From Burkholderiales bacterium (lineage in GTDB: Bacteria; Pseudomonadota; Gammaproteobacteria; Burkholderiales; SG8-41), in assembly GCA_019744975.1 (NCBI GenBank), contig JAIETP010000009.1:20325-84324 (forward strand): 64,000 nucleotides of DNA, in the 5' to 3' direction. Every line of letters begins with the position of its first letter. Position 1 is the stretch's first letter. The position numbers and the translations under genes were made by a program. Shown in pieces: positions 26,036 through 35,184 of the stretch. The notes beneath the pieces are model-generated. The model worked only from the letters and a program-made list of their open reading frames with translations. It ran no database searches and had not been told where the DNA came from.

Positions 26036-27352
26036 TTAGCGGGTAACCGGGGAAATCTGCCGCAGCAACGCGAGGCGATCATTCATCGGGCGAGTGACCT
26101 CGTTAAACGCGGCGCGGTATTGCGGTGCCAGCGGCGGCGCCGGCGGCATCGCAACGCGCAAGGGATCCTGGTGGGTATTGTTGATGCGGAATTCGTAATG
26201 CAGGTGGGGGCCGGTGGCGAGCCCGGTGCTGCCGACATAACCGATGACGTCGCCCTGGGATACACGTTTGCCGCGCTGCATGCCCGGTGCGAATCCTGAC
26301 AGATGGCCGTACCACGTTGTGTATTTCGACTGATGCCGTATGACCACCAGGTTGCCGTAACCGCCCTGGCGCCCGGCAAACTCGACGATGCCGCTGCCGG
26401 TGGCCTTGATCCGGGTGCCGGTGGGCGCTGCGTAATCGACACCGGTGTGGGCGCGCCAGGTTTTCAGCACCGGATGAAAGCGCGCTTTCGTGAAACCCGA
26501 ACTGATACGCGAGAATTCCAGTGGTGAACGCAGGAAGGCCTTGCGGATGTTTTTGCCGTCCAGGGTGTAATAACCGCCCTCGCCCTCAGGGTTCTGGAAC
26601 CATACCGCATGGAAGGTTTTGCCTTGATTGGTGAATTCCGCAGCCAGCAGGCGGTTGGTCTTCACCGGTTCACCCTGGTGATACTGCACTTCATAAATGG
26701 CGGAGAAACGGTCGCCGCGCCGGAGGTCTCGATGAAAATCAATATCGGTGGAGAATATGTCCGCAATCTGCACGGCGACTGCGTCGGACATGCCGGCGGC
26801 GTCGGTTGCGGCAAACAGCGAGGACACGATTTCGCCGGAGCGCATGTGGATCTGGGTCTCGACGGCGGCGGGGCCTTCCCAGACCTGCAGCACATCGTTG
26901 CCGGCTTGGTCGATTTTCAGCAATTGCGCGCCATTGAGGTAACGCAGTGCCAGCAGGCGGCCGTCGCCGGTGGTCTGGGCGCGCACCGTGCGGCCCGGGA
27001 TCAGCCGGTACAACGCACGCGCCTGTCGCGTATGTTGCAGCAACAGCGCCGAACCCGCCTCGTCGATCTGCAGGCGTTGCAGGATGGAGGCGATGGTGTC
27101 GCCGCGCTCGATGCGTGTTTCGCGCCAGTAGGTTTCACCGGCAATGTTGGTAACGGGGAGGGTCGGCAATACCAGCTCTTCGACCACGTTTTCCCGTGCC
27201 ACGGTGTCGGTGACGGTGTCGGGGGCAATGCCGAATGCCGCCATTACGCCGACAAATGGCAGTACCAGCGCAAGCAGCACGCGCCGCGCCACGCCGCCGT
27301 GGAGCCAGCCTGAAAGTTTTTGCGCTAGAATCGCGAATCGCGCCGACAACAT
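26036..27352 (-). CDS. M23-family murein endopeptidase (MepM-like)
   Basis: 438 residues. A basic N-terminus and membrane anchor/signal (VARRVLLALVLPFVGVMAAFG, about 21-41) precede an OapA/LysM-like region (about 85-130: ERGDTIASILQRLQIDEA). The LytM/M23 domain covers about 290-400. Zinc ligands are visible as H...D in RAHTGVDYAAPTG and HLHYEF in TGPHLHYEFRINN, with a central YGHLSGF. Such enzymes cleave D-Ala-mDAP crosslinks to allow wall growth. Divergent from tyrS across 121 bp. Confidence 0.92.
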   Translation of the reverse strand: MLSARFAILAQKLSGWLHGGVARRVLLALVLPFVGVMAAFGIAPDTVTDTVARENVVEELVLPTLPVTNIAGETYWRETRIERGDTIASILQRLQIDEAGSALLLQHTRQARALYRLIPGRTVRAQTTGDGRLLALRYLNGAQLLKIDQAGNDVLQVWEGPAAVETQIHMRSGEIVSSLFAATDAAGMSDAVAVQIADIFSTDIDFHRDLRRGDRFSAIYEVQYHQGEPVKTNRLLAAEFTNQGKTFHAVWFQNPEGEGGYYTLDGKNIRKAFLRSPLEFSRISSGFTKARFHPVLKTWRAHTGVDYAAPTGTRIKATGSGIVEFAGRQGGYGNLVVIRHQSKYTTWYGHLSGFAPGMQRGKRVSQGDVIGYVGSTGLATGPHLHYEFRINNTHQDPLRVAMPPAPPLAPQYRAAFNEVTRPMNDRLALLRQISPVTR

Positions 27353-27455
27353 GCGCTTTCCTTATGATTTACAACGGGATTTGCAGCGAATTTAGAAGCG
27401 TTTTCAGCCCGAAGTTTAGCAGAGTACCGTGGGCTGGAAAACCCGTTTTTTGCAA

Positions 27456-27469
27456 TGTGAAATATCACA
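27456..27469. promoter_or_regulatory. TGTGA-N4-TCACA dyad just upstream of tyrS
   Basis: TGTGAAATATCACA is a dyad with perfect 5-bp arms and a 4-bp centre, ending 4 bp before the tyrS ATG. CRP half-sites have the same arms but a 6-bp spacer; FNR-type sites have a 4-bp spacer but different arms. It also covers where a ribosome-binding site would be, and none is otherwise visible. Role uncertain. Confidence 0.3.
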
Positions 27470-27473
27470 CCGA

Positions 27474-28685
27474 ATGACCAACAACGTGACCAGCATCGAT
27501 CACCAAATCGAGGTTATCCGCCGTGGTTGCGACGAATTGCTGCGCGAACCGGAATTGCGCGAAAAACTCGCCACCGGCCGGCCCCTGCGCATCAAAGCCG
27601 GGTTTGATCCGACGGCACCGGACCTGCACTTGGGGCATACCGTGCTGATCAACAAGCTGCGCCAGTTCCAGGAACTCGGCCACCATGTCCTGTTCCTGAT
27701 CGGTGATTTCACCGGCATGATCGGCGACCCGACCGGAAAAAATGCCACCCGTCCACCACTGACCCGCGAGGAGGTTGCGCGCAACGCCGTGACTTACACC
27801 GAGCAGGTGTTTCGCATCCTCGACCGTGAGCGCACCGAGGTGGTATTCAACTCGACCTGGATGGACCGCATGAGTGCGGTGGACATGATCAAACTGGCGG
27901 CTTCGCACACCGTCGCGCGCATGCTCGAACGCGATGATTTTTCCAAACGTTACCGCGGCAACCAGCCGATTGCGATCCACGAATTCCTCTACCCGCTGGT
28001 GCAGGGCTACGATTCGGTGGCGCTGCAGGCCGACGTCGAACTCGGCGGCACCGACCAGAAATTCAACCTGCTGATGGGGCGCGAACTGCAGAAACACCAC
28101 GGCCAGGCACCGCAGTGCATCCTGACCATGCCGCTGCTTGAGGGACTGGACGGTGTCAACAAAATGTCGAAATCCCTGGGCAATTATGTCGGTATCCAGG
28201 AAGCACCCAACGAGATTTTCGGCAAACTGATGTCGGTCTCCGACGAGCTGATGTGGCGCTACCTCGAGCTGCTGTCATTTGAGCCATTGGAAAAAATAAG
28301 AGCGAAAAAAACCGCAGTCAATGAAGGGTCTAATCCACGCGATGTAAAATTTGAGTTCGCTCAAGAAATTGTCGAACGTTTTCACGGGAAAAATGCTGCG
28401 CAACTTGCCGCTAGCGATTTCATCGCGCGTTTCCGGCGCGATGAAATTCCAGAAGACATCGCCGAAGTCAGCCTAGAAGGCGAAGCCGACGGCCTGACGA
28501 TTGCCGCAGTGCTCAAACTGGCCGGGCTGACGCCGAGTACTTCGGATGCGCTGCGCATGTTGGCGCAAGGCGGTGTCAAAATGGACGGTGAAAAAATCAG
28601 CGACAAATCGCTGAAACTCGCGCGTGGCGCAAGCGTGGTTTTGCAGGTCGGCAAGCGCAAATTCGCGCGCGTCACCGTCAGTTAA
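27474..28685 (+). CDS. tyrS: Tyrosyl-tRNA synthetase
   Basis: 403-residue class I synthetase. The HIGH-type motif is [14 protein letters not shown] (about 46-59) and the KMSKS loop is [12 protein letters not shown] (about 227-238). The C-terminal S4 RNA-binding domain ([20 protein letters not shown]) completes the TyrRS of the longer bacterial subtype. Start ATG 27474 yields [15 protein letters not shown]. The stretch 28280-28410 is strikingly AT-rich with rare codons (ATA, AGA, TCT) compared with the rest, yet the frame is intact. Confidence 0.97.
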   Translation: MTNNVTSIDHQIEVIRRGCDELLREPELREKLATGRPLRIKAGFDPTAPDLHLGHTVLINKLRQFQELGHHVLFLIGDFTGMIGDPTGKNATRPPLTREEVARNAVTYTEQVFRILDRERTEVVFNSTWMDRMSAVDMIKLAASHTVARMLERDDFSKRYRGNQPIAIHEFLYPLVQGYDSVALQADVELGGTDQKFNLLMGRELQKHHGQAPQCILTMPLLEGLDGVNKMSKSLGNYVGIQEAPNEIFGKLMSVSDELMWRYLELLSFEPLEKIRAKKTAVNEGSNPRDVKFEFAQEIVERFHGKNAAQLAASDFIARFRRDEIPEDIAEVSLEGEADGLTIAAVLKLAGLTPSTSDALRMLAQGGVKMDGEKISDKSLKLARGASVVLQVGKRKFARVTVS

Positions 28686-28691
28686 AAACAT

Positions 28692-28711
28692 AAATAAAAT
28701 CAAATACTTAT
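28692..28711 (+). repeat. AT-rich dispersed motif, copy b
   Basis: AAATAAAATCAAATACTTAT lies between the convergent tyrS and oxidoreductase genes; the stop codon of the minus-strand gene falls within it. It matches the consensus shared with five other sites in the window. Confidence 0.6.
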
Positions 28712-29838
28712 GATATATGTGCGGCGCGATAGCGCTGCATGAACGCTGTGTCGATGTAATCCTTCCATCGCCACACCCACGCGCCGCCAAACGCAAACGA
28801 TCCGTATGACGCCACTGCATAACGGTCGCCGGTACTGATCAAGGCCAGCGCCCTGCGCTGCGGGTGGTATTCAAGCAGTGTGCCGCCGCGCAGTGCGCGG
28901 CGCAGGTTTTCCGTCAGCGGCGGACCCTGGCGCACCGCATAGACACCGGATTTCGGCCGCGGCGTTGACGGCATGGCCGCGATGTCGCCGGTGGCAAACA
29001 CGCAGTCATGAGACGGTGATTGCAGATGCGCATTGACGACGATGAAGCCGGCGGCATCGGTCAGCAGTCCGCATTCCCGCGGCCAGGCTGGCGCCGCAGC
29101 GCCAGTGACCCAGATCACATGGTCGGCGCGCAACATTTCGCCGCCACCCAGCACCAGTCCTTCAGCTGTTGCCGTCTGCACCGGGGCATTGAGGCGCAGC
29201 GTAATGCAGCGTTCGCGCAATACCGCGCTGAAACGCCGCTGCACGCCTGCCGGATGCGCGGCCAGCAGCGTCGGGCCGTCGCTGATGACAGTGAACTGCG
29301 CATGGCCATTGTCGGCACGGATGCGGTTGTGCATGGCTAATGCCAGCTCGACGCCGCCGGCACCGGCACCGACGATGGCGATGCGCAAATCGGCGCTTGC
29401 GCTGCGCGCCGCTGCGCGCAGTGTCGTCCAATAGTCGAGGAAGGCGGGGACTGGTTTAACCGGTATGCCGTGTTGTGCCGCGCCGGGAATGCCGGCGATG
29501 ACCGGTGTTGAGCCGCTGTCGATGGCAACCACGTCGAAGGCGTACTCTGTGCCGTCAGCGCAACGGGCGATGCGGCGTTGCAAATCGATGCCGCCGACCG
29601 TTCCCGCCACGCGCGTGACGCCGGCGCTGCGGCACAGTGTTTCCAGATCGATATGGCAGTCTTCAAAACGGTAATGCCCGGCGATGTAGCCGGGCAGCAT
29701 TCCCGAATAAGTCGTATGCCGGTCGGGGCTGACCAGGGTTACTGCAACGCCCGGTTCGGGGTTGAGGCCGAAGCGCCGGATGACTTCGACGTGGCTGTGG
29801 CCGCCGCCGATCAGCAGCAGGCGCTTCTGCATCACCAC
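28708..29838 (-). CDS. FAD-dependent pyridine nucleotide-disulfide oxidoreductase, SelD-associated type
   Basis: 376 residues. FAD motif KRLLLIGGGHSHVEVIRRFG (about 5-24) and NAD motif RIAIVGAGAGGVELALAMHN (about 151-170), with a C-terminal FAD contact CVFATGDIAAM. The HSHVEV start, TYSGMLPGYIAGHY and W-x-W-x-x-YIDTAFM ending match the family found fused to or beside selenophosphate synthetase SelD (TIGR03169, named from memory). No selD is in the window, so a selenium link is only suggestive; it could also be a type II NADH dehydrogenase-like enzyme. Starts at 29838 (GTG) or 29832 (ATG). It directly follows msrA on the same strand. Confidence 0.8.
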   Translation of the reverse strand: MVMQKRLLLIGGGHSHVEVIRRFGLNPEPGVAVTLVSPDRHTTYSGMLPGYIAGHYRFEDCHIDLETLCRSAGVTRVAGTVGGIDLQRRIARCADGTEYAFDVVAIDSGSTPVIAGIPGAAQHGIPVKPVPAFLDYWTTLRAAARSASADLRIAIVGAGAGGVELALAMHNRIRADNGHAQFTVISDGPTLLAAHPAGVQRRFSAVLRERCITLRLNAPVQTATAEGLVLGGGEMLRADHVIWVTGAAAPAWPRECGLLTDAAGFIVVNAHLQSPSHDCVFATGDIAAMPSTPRPKSGVYAVRQGPPLTENLRRALRGGTLLEYHPQRRALALISTGDRYAVASYGSFAFGGAWVWRWKDYIDTAFMQRYRAAHIS

Positions 29839-29842
29839 TGGC

Positions 29843-30484
29843 TTATTGGGTTTTCCACACTTCCTTCAATCGCGCCGCGCGACCGCAGCTGGTCTTGTAG
29901 TAGGTGTAACGGACCGGGTTTTTCTTGTAATAGTCCTGATGGTATTCCTCGGCGACATAAAACTCCGTCGCCTTGTTGATCAGCGTATGCACGTCGCCGG
30001 TGAAAGGTTTGTCCTTCAGCAGCTTTGTTTTTGAGGCCTCGGCCGCTTTGCGCTGGTCTTCAGTGTGATAAAAAATTTCGCTGCGGTACTGCGAACCGTG
30101 ATCGCAGAACTGACCGTTGGCCTGGGTCGGATCGATGTTGCGCCAGAAGGTGTCGAGCAGCTGTGCGTAAGTGACTTTCGCCGGGTCAAAGGCCACCTGC
30201 ACCACCTCGTTGTGGCCGGTGTTGCCTGCCGAAACCTGGGGATAAGTCGGGTTCTTGGTGCGGCCGCCCATGTAGCCGGAAGTGGTCGAAATCACGCCGG
30301 GCACCTTGTCGAAGGCTTCTTCGACGCACCAGAAACAGCCGCCACCGAATGTGGCAACCGAGGTGGCTGCTGCGGGGGCGGCGGCCGCCGGTTTGCTGGC
30401 CTGGGCTTGCGCCAGCGCCGGCAGCAGCATTGCGCACAGCAATGCGAAGCGCCAGAAAATACCCTTGAAAATCATGTACATCAT
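29843..30484 (-). CDS. msrA: Exported peptide methionine sulfoxide reductase MsrA
   Basis: 213 residues with an N-terminal signal peptide (about 1-28, FALLCAMLLPALAQAQA), so periplasmic. Catalytic GGCFWCVEEAFDKVPGV is at about 47-63, followed by GYMGGRTKNPTYPQVSAGNTG and QYRSEIFYH; the resolving cysteine is in YKTSCGRAARLK. Repairs Met-S-sulfoxide. A second, cytoplasmic msrA lies beyond fbp on the other strand. The gap 30485-30570 toward fbp should hold promoters for both, but none is convincing. Confidence 0.93.
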   Translation of the reverse strand: MMYMIFKGIFWRFALLCAMLLPALAQAQASKPAAAAPAAATSVATFGGGCFWCVEEAFDKVPGVISTTSGYMGGRTKNPTYPQVSAGNTGHNEVVQVAFDPAKVTYAQLLDTFWRNIDPTQANGQFCDHGSQYRSEIFYHTEDQRKAAEASKTKLLKDKPFTGDVHTLINKATEFYVAEEYHQDYYKKNPVRYTYYKTSCGRAARLKEVWKTQ

Positions 30485-30570
30485 TTGTGTCTCCCGGTTA
30501 AAACCAGTATATCGGATAATCTTTATTCACAGACCCGGCGTGCCGGGCTTCGTTCATTAGTGGAGAAAAC

Positions 30571-31566
30571 ATGCGGCGCATTACACTCACGCAGTATCTG
30601 GTTGAACAACAGCGCGAAAAAGGCGTTGTTTCCGCGGAACTGCGCTTGCTGGTTGAAGTGGTCGCGCGCGCCTGCAAATCGATCAGCAATGCCGTCAGCA
30701 AGGGTGCGCTGACCGGCATCCTCGGCAATGCCGGCAGCGACAATGTGCAGGGCGAGGCGCAGAAAAAACTCGACGTCATTTCCAACGAAGTGCTGCTCGA
30801 GGCCAACGAGTGGGGCGGCCACCTGGCGGCGATGGCTTCCGAGGAAATGGAGCACCCGCACCAGATCCCCAACCGTTATCCACGCGGTGAATTCCTGCTG
30901 CTGATGGATCCGCTGGATGGTTCTTCGAACATCGATGTCAACGTGTCGATCGGCACCATTTTTTCGGTGCTGCGCTGCCCCGAAGGCTGCGAACCCAACG
31001 AACAGGCCTTCCTGCAGCCCGGGGTGAAACAAGTGGCGGCCGGTTTTGCGGTCTACGGCCCGTCGGCCATCCTTGTGCTGACGGTGGGCAACGGTGTCGC
31101 GGGCTTCACGCTGGACCGCGAACTAGGCAGCTGGGTGCTGACCCAGCCGAAAATCGAAATCCCCGCCGAAACCGCCGAATTCGCGATCAACATGTCGAAC
31201 ATGCGCAATTGGGGGGCGCCGGTGAAGCGCTACATCGACGAATGCCTCGCCGGTAAAACGGGCCCCCTGGGCAAGGACTACAACATGCGCTGGGTGGCCT
31301 CGATGGTGGCCGACGTTTACCGCATCCTGTCGCGCGGCGGCATTTTCATGTATCCGCAGGACGCCAAACACAAGGAAGGCCGCTTGCGGCTGATGTACGA
31401 AGCCAACCCGATGGCGTTCATTGTCGAACAGGCGGGCGGCGCCGCCACCAACGGGCACGAGCGCATCCTGGAGGTCCAGCCGACCAAATTGCACCAGCGT
31501 GTCGGGGTGATCCTTGGCTCGCGCAACGAAGTCGAACGCGTGACCGGCTACCACCGCAAGGCATAA
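30571..31566 (+). CDS. fbp: Fructose-1,6-bisphosphatase class 1
   Basis: 331 residues; gluconeogenic or Calvin-type removal of the 1-phosphate. The metal-binding segment [21 protein letters not shown] (about 110-130), [41 protein letters not shown] and [13 protein letters not shown] define class 1. Length is typical. No Calvin-cycle genes other than rpe are near, so the gluconeogenic role is the default. Confidence 0.96.
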   Translation: MRRITLTQYLVEQQREKGVVSAELRLLVEVVARACKSISNAVSKGALTGILGNAGSDNVQGEAQKKLDVISNEVLLEANEWGGHLAAMASEEMEHPHQIPNRYPRGEFLLLMDPLDGSSNIDVNVSIGTIFSVLRCPEGCEPNEQAFLQPGVKQVAAGFAVYGPSAILVLTVGNGVAGFTLDRELGSWVLTQPKIEIPAETAEFAINMSNMRNWGAPVKRYIDECLAGKTGPLGKDYNMRWVASMVADVYRILSRGGIFMYPQDAKHKEGRLRLMYEANPMAFIVEQAGGAATNGHERILEVQPTKLHQRVGVILGSRNEVERVTGYHRKA

Positions 31567-31636
31567 GCTGTCCGGCTGTCAGGAACCGGCGCTGCCGGCG
31601 ACAGATTCGCGCTGGACCCAACATAAGGAGGCATCA

Positions 31637-32197
31637 ATGCCGGCTACCGATGAACATGCAGGTGCGCGCGAAGTCGCCACTCTGGGCGGCGGCTGTTTCT
31701 GGTGTATCGAGGCGGTGTTCGACAGCCTGCAGGGCGTAATCTCGGTCGAATCCGGTTACAGCGGCGGACATCAGCCGAATCCGACCTACGAAGACATTTG
31801 TGGGGGTGATACCGGACATGCCGAAGTCATCCGGGTGAGCTTTGACCCCGCTGTGGTGACCTACCGCGACATCCTCGATATTTTTTTCGAAATCCACGAT
31901 CCGACCACGCTGAATGCCCAGGGCAATGACGTCGGCACCCAGTACCGCTCGGTGATTTATTACCATACGCCGGAGCAGAAGGCCGCTGCCGAAGCGGTAA
32001 TCCGGGCGCTGACCGCGGCGAAGGCCTTCAGCCGGTCCATCGTCACCGAAATAGCGCCGGCGCCGCAGTTCTACGTCGCCGAGCCGTACCACCAGGAATA
32101 TTTCGAGCGCAATCCACGTCAACCGTACTGCCAGTACGTGGTTTCACCCAAGGTGGCCAAATTCCGCAAGCAGTTCGCCGCGCGACTCAAAAAATAA
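31637..32197 (+). CDS. msrA: Cytoplasmic peptide methionine sulfoxide reductase MsrA
   Basis: 186 residues without signal peptide. Catalytic LGGGCFWCIEAVFDSLQGVIS (about 18-38), SGYSGGHQPNPTYEDICGGDTGH and QYRSVIYYHTPEQ. The recycling Cys pattern near the C-terminus differs from the exported paralogue (PYCQYVVSPKVAKFRKQF). AAGGAGG precedes the start. It lies 70 bp after fbp and could be co-transcribed with it. Confidence 0.94.
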   Translation: MPATDEHAGAREVATLGGGCFWCIEAVFDSLQGVISVESGYSGGHQPNPTYEDICGGDTGHAEVIRVSFDPAVVTYRDILDIFFEIHDPTTLNAQGNDVGTQYRSVIYYHTPEQKAAAEAVIRALTAAKAFSRSIVTEIAPAPQFYVAEPYHQEYFERNPRQPYCQYVVSPKVAKFRKQFAARLKK

Positions 32198-32225
32198 CCG
32201 GCGCCCGCGGCAAGTGTGCGGTTTC

Positions 32226-33236
32226 TCACGCCTTCCCGGCCTGCTGACGCTGCCGCACTGAGGTGACGATGGCTTGGGCCAATTTGATCAAGGTCAGCGG
32301 CGCTGATCCCTCGGCCTTGTTGTTGACAATCACCGTGCATTCATGGCCCGCCGCCAGTGTCGCGGTGCACAGCCGGGCGATGGATTCACGCGTCGCGCTG
32401 TCCTCGTCGATCAGCCGGTCGAACGGGGTAAAACGTGCCTTGGCTTCCTCATAGCTGTAGCCCGCCTTGAGATTCCAGCGCACGATCAGCGGTCCCGGAC
32501 CGAAACCCGACATCGCCGCCGCTTGTGTAGCGACCGGCGGCATCCGCGGGTGTACGCCGAGGCAATAACGCACGCCAAGCTCTTTCAATGATGCAAAAAA
32601 CCGCCGCGTGATGATCCGGTCATCGCGCATTTCGACCGCATACAACGGTCCCTGCGGCAGCCGGCTGAGGAATTCCTGCAGTTGCGCGATGAACCGTTCC
32701 GGCGCCCGTGTCAGCGTACGCCCCAGTGGCGGAAACTGGAACAGCAGCGGTCCCGCGTTTGCGCCCAGCCCCTCGCGCGCGGGCTCGACGAACTGTTGAA
32801 TGGCATACGCGGCGTCGAGGAACAAGGCATTGTTTTTCCCTCTGCCGCCGTCTTCGCCGTGAATCCAGGGGCTGGTCAGCAGGCTGGGCGCTTTGATGAC
32901 AAAACGAAAGCTGACAGGAACCTGACGGGCATAACTCTCGTACTGGCGCGTCGACAGCGGCGCATAAAACGACCGGTCAACGCCGACGGTGCTGAACAGC
33001 GGATGCTGCGCATAGGCGGCGAGTCCGTAGCGCGAAAGGTCGCCCGGCGTCACCGCGTCCGCCCAGACAATATCGCGCCAGCCGGGGAAATGCCATGACG
33101 AAGTACCCAGCCGTATTCCCGGCGGCAATTGGCGCGCCAGGTCGCGTACCTCCGGTGTGACCGCCGCGCCGGCGATGGCTGGCTGCGCCGCGCCAGCACG
33201 GGTTTCACCCTCGAACAGGGAAAGCTGTCTGGCCAT
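32226..33236 (-). CDS. DUF72 domain protein (YecE-like)
   Basis: 336 residues. The DUF72 TIM-barrel-like fold is recognised from RLGTSSWHFPGWRDIVW (about 41-57), FSTVGVDRSFYAPLS, FRFVIKAPSLLTSPW, LLFQFPPLGRTL and CTVIVNNKAEGSAPLT. This member is longer at the N-terminus than E. coli YecE. Function unknown; the family is widespread and usually monocistronic, as here. Confidence 0.9.
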   Translation of the reverse strand: MARQLSLFEGETRAGAAQPAIAGAAVTPEVRDLARQLPPGIRLGTSSWHFPGWRDIVWADAVTPGDLSRYGLAAYAQHPLFSTVGVDRSFYAPLSTRQYESYARQVPVSFRFVIKAPSLLTSPWIHGEDGGRGKNNALFLDAAYAIQQFVEPAREGLGANAGPLLFQFPPLGRTLTRAPERFIAQLQEFLSRLPQGPLYAVEMRDDRIITRRFFASLKELGVRYCLGVHPRMPPVATQAAAMSGFGPGPLIVRWNLKAGYSYEEAKARFTPFDRLIDEDSATRESIARLCTATLAAGHECTVIVNNKAEGSAPLTLIKLAQAIVTSVRQRQQAGKA

Positions 33237-33641
33237 GGTTAAGCGGTGTTTCCCGGGGGAAATAGCGCCATGGCGTCACCGTGCGGCGACGCCATATTGC
33301 CCGTGCATGATCGCAGATGTTGCAGAGACACAATTCAAGTTTCCCGTTTAGGTCATTGATTTGTTTCTGCTCTTGCGCCGTGGACAAGGTCCCGGAGACG
33401 GCGGGCGAGGGAGGCGCTATTGTGCTGCGAGTCGGCCGGAGATACAAACGATGCGCATTCCGGCGGGGGTGCCCGTCCGTACATGCCGGTTGCTTTAGCT
33501 GCTGTACGCTCTTATTTTCCCTCTGGCAAACATTGACAAAGGTGTTTTCCCTCGGCATCCTCTCGTCACCGTGCGCTATCACGGCAAACCAGACTAACCT
33601 GACCAACTGATCCAATCCGGACCTACACGGGAGAATAATCG
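33237..33641. other. 405-bp intergenic region without an evident gene
   Basis: Between the divergent DUF72 and SWIB genes. A possible -35 TTGACA (33533-33538) has no matching -10 at the right spacing. An open frame 33317-33610 (+) has a composition unlike neighbouring proteins, many Cys and Ser residues and no ribosome-binding site, and is not accepted. No RNA family recognised. Confidence 0.5.
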
Positions 33642-33956
33642 ATGGCTGCAAAGAAAAAAGCTACCAAGAAACCCGCTGCAAAGAAAAAGAAAGCTGCTGC
33701 GAAACGCAAACCCAATGCAGCATTCATGAAGCCCATGCAGCCGAGCGCAGCGCTCGGTGCGGTGATCGGCAACGGCATGATGCCGCGTACCGAAGTCACC
33801 AAGAAAATCTGGGGCTACATCAAGAAGCACGGCCTGCAAGACAGCAAGAACCGCCGCAACATCAACGCCGACGAGAAACTGAAAGACGTTTTCGGCGGCA
33901 AAAAGCAGGTGTCGATGTTTGAAATGACCAAACTGGTCAACAAGCATCTGAAATAA
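33642..33956 (+). CDS. SWIB/MDM2 domain protein with basic tail
   Basis: 104 residues. A lysine- and alanine-rich N-terminus (about 1-28, KKKATKKPAAKKKKAAAKRK) is histone H1-like and should bind nucleic acid. It is followed by a SWIB domain (LGAVIGNGMMPRTEVTKKIW through KKQVSMFEMTKLVNKHL). In bacteria such proteins occur in Chlamydiae and many proteobacteria; a role in DNA packing or topology is presumed. GGGAG ahead of the ATG serves as the ribosome-binding site, and a terminator follows. Confidence 0.92.
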   Translation: MAAKKKATKKPAAKKKKAAAKRKPNAAFMKPMQPSAALGAVIGNGMMPRTEVTKKIWGYIKKHGLQDSKNRRNINADEKLKDVFGGKKQVSMFEMTKLVNKHLK

Positions 33957-33978
33957 TCTGCCTCACGGCAGGACTGTA

Positions 33979-34007
33979 ACGGGGCGCTCAGGCGCCCCGT
34001 TTCTTTT
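33979..34007 (+). terminator. Intrinsic terminator after SWIB gene
   Basis: ACGGGGCGC and GCGCCCCGT pair over 9 bp around TCAG, followed by TTCTTTT. Confidence 0.85.
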
Positions 34008-34056
34008 GTACGGTTTTCGTACAAGTATCCCCACGGTTTTTGCCCCGCTTTTACTT

Positions 34057-35184
34057 CTAGCGCCTGCTGACGTAGGCGCCCCCCAGCAGCAGTATCACCG
34101 CCATCGCCCAGAACACCGGTGTCATGCCCAGTGTCGCGCCGAGGATGCCGAACAGCAGGGGAATGCCCACCTGGGTCAGGTTGAGCAGGAAGGTGCGCAC
34201 ACCGACCACCTCGCCACCGCGTCCCGGGGGTGCTGCGTTATACAGCAGCGCCATGATCATCGGTTGTGTGCCGCCGATGGCCAGGCCGAGTGCGAAGGCC
34301 ACCGCCATCAGCAGCGGCACCTGCTCGATCAGCGGGAACACCGTCATCGCCGCAGCGGTGGCGAACATGCCGCCGATTACCAGCGGCCATTCGCGCACCC
34401 GGTGCGCGATCAGCGGCAACAACACACGCACCAGGAAAATCGCGCCGCCGAATGCACCGAGAATCAGACCGATGGTGGATGCCGAGAGTCCGAGGCCGGT
34501 GCCATGGATCGGCGTGACAAAGGTGAACAGGTCCCAGGCCATCGACAGGGTTGCGCTGGCGATGAAGGCGCGGCGCAGCCCGCGCATGCGGAACAGGTCG
34601 CTGACCCGCTTGGCTGGCGCATCGTGGGCCGGCGCCGGATGGGCGGGGAGCGTGATCGGCCGGGTCAGCAGCAGTACGATGGCGATCACCACGCTGGCGC
34701 CCAGCAGCAGGAAGGTCAGCCGGTGGCCGATCAGGTCGATGGCAAAACCGGAAATCATCGGTCCGAGAAAACCCGAGGTTGAAAACGCCAGCGCAAGCAG
34801 GCTGAAATTGCGCGAGCGCTGCTCCGGCGTGCCGAGCAGGCCGATGGCGTGGTTGACACAGATATGCACCAGCATGAACCCGCTGCCGGTCACCGCGCTG
34901 ACGATGAACAGGGTTTCGATGCGCGGAATGGCGACCGCCAGCAGCAGCGCGCCGAGCACTGCGCCGGCACCGATGAACAGCGGTGTGCGCACACCGATGC
35001 GGTCAATGCTGCGTCCCCAGCCCACCGAAAACACCAGCGGCACCGCCGCCAGCAGCGAAATCAGCACACCCACCGCCAGCGCTGACGCGTGCAAGTGCAG
35101 CGCGAACAGCGACAGCGTGACGCGCGAGCCGGCAAACGCCAGGTGCAGCAGGATGGTCAGCAGCAGTACGAGGCGGATGCTCAT
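34057..35184 (-). CDS. MFS transporter
   Basis: 375 residues with about 12 hydrophobic segments (for example LVLLLTILLHLAFAGSRVTLSLF at the N-terminus and AVILLLGGAYVSR at the C-terminus). The loop between helices 2 and 3 reads GWGRSIDRIGVRTPLFIG, the MFS signature loop. Substrate cannot be predicted. ATG 35184 overlaps the stop of the upstream exporter by one base (TGATG), indicating coupling. Confidence 0.88.
   Translation of the reverse strand: MSIRLVLLLTILLHLAFAGSRVTLSLFALHLHASALAVGVLISLLAAVPLVFSVGWGRSIDRIGVRTPLFIGAGAVLGALLLAVAIPRIETLFIVSAVTGSGFMLVHICVNHAIGLLGTPEQRSRNFSLLALAFSTSGFLGPMISGFAIDLIGHRLTFLLLGASVVIAIVLLLTRPITLPAHPAPAHDAPAKRVSDLFRMRGLRRAFIASATLSMAWDLFTFVTPIHGTGLGLSASTIGLILGAFGGAIFLVRVLLPLIAHRVREWPLVIGGMFATAAAMTVFPLIEQVPLLMAVAFALGLAIGGTQPMIMALLYNAAPPGRGGEVVGVRTFLLNLTQVGIPLLFGILGATLGMTPVFWAMAVILLLGGAYVSRR

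Noticed and set aside
33533..33561. TTGACA as a promoter for the SWIB gene
   Set aside because: No acceptable -10 element at 16-19 bp.
33317..33610. 97-residue plus-strand frame before the SWIB gene
   Set aside because: No ribosome-binding site, unusual Cys/Ser composition and no recognisable family.
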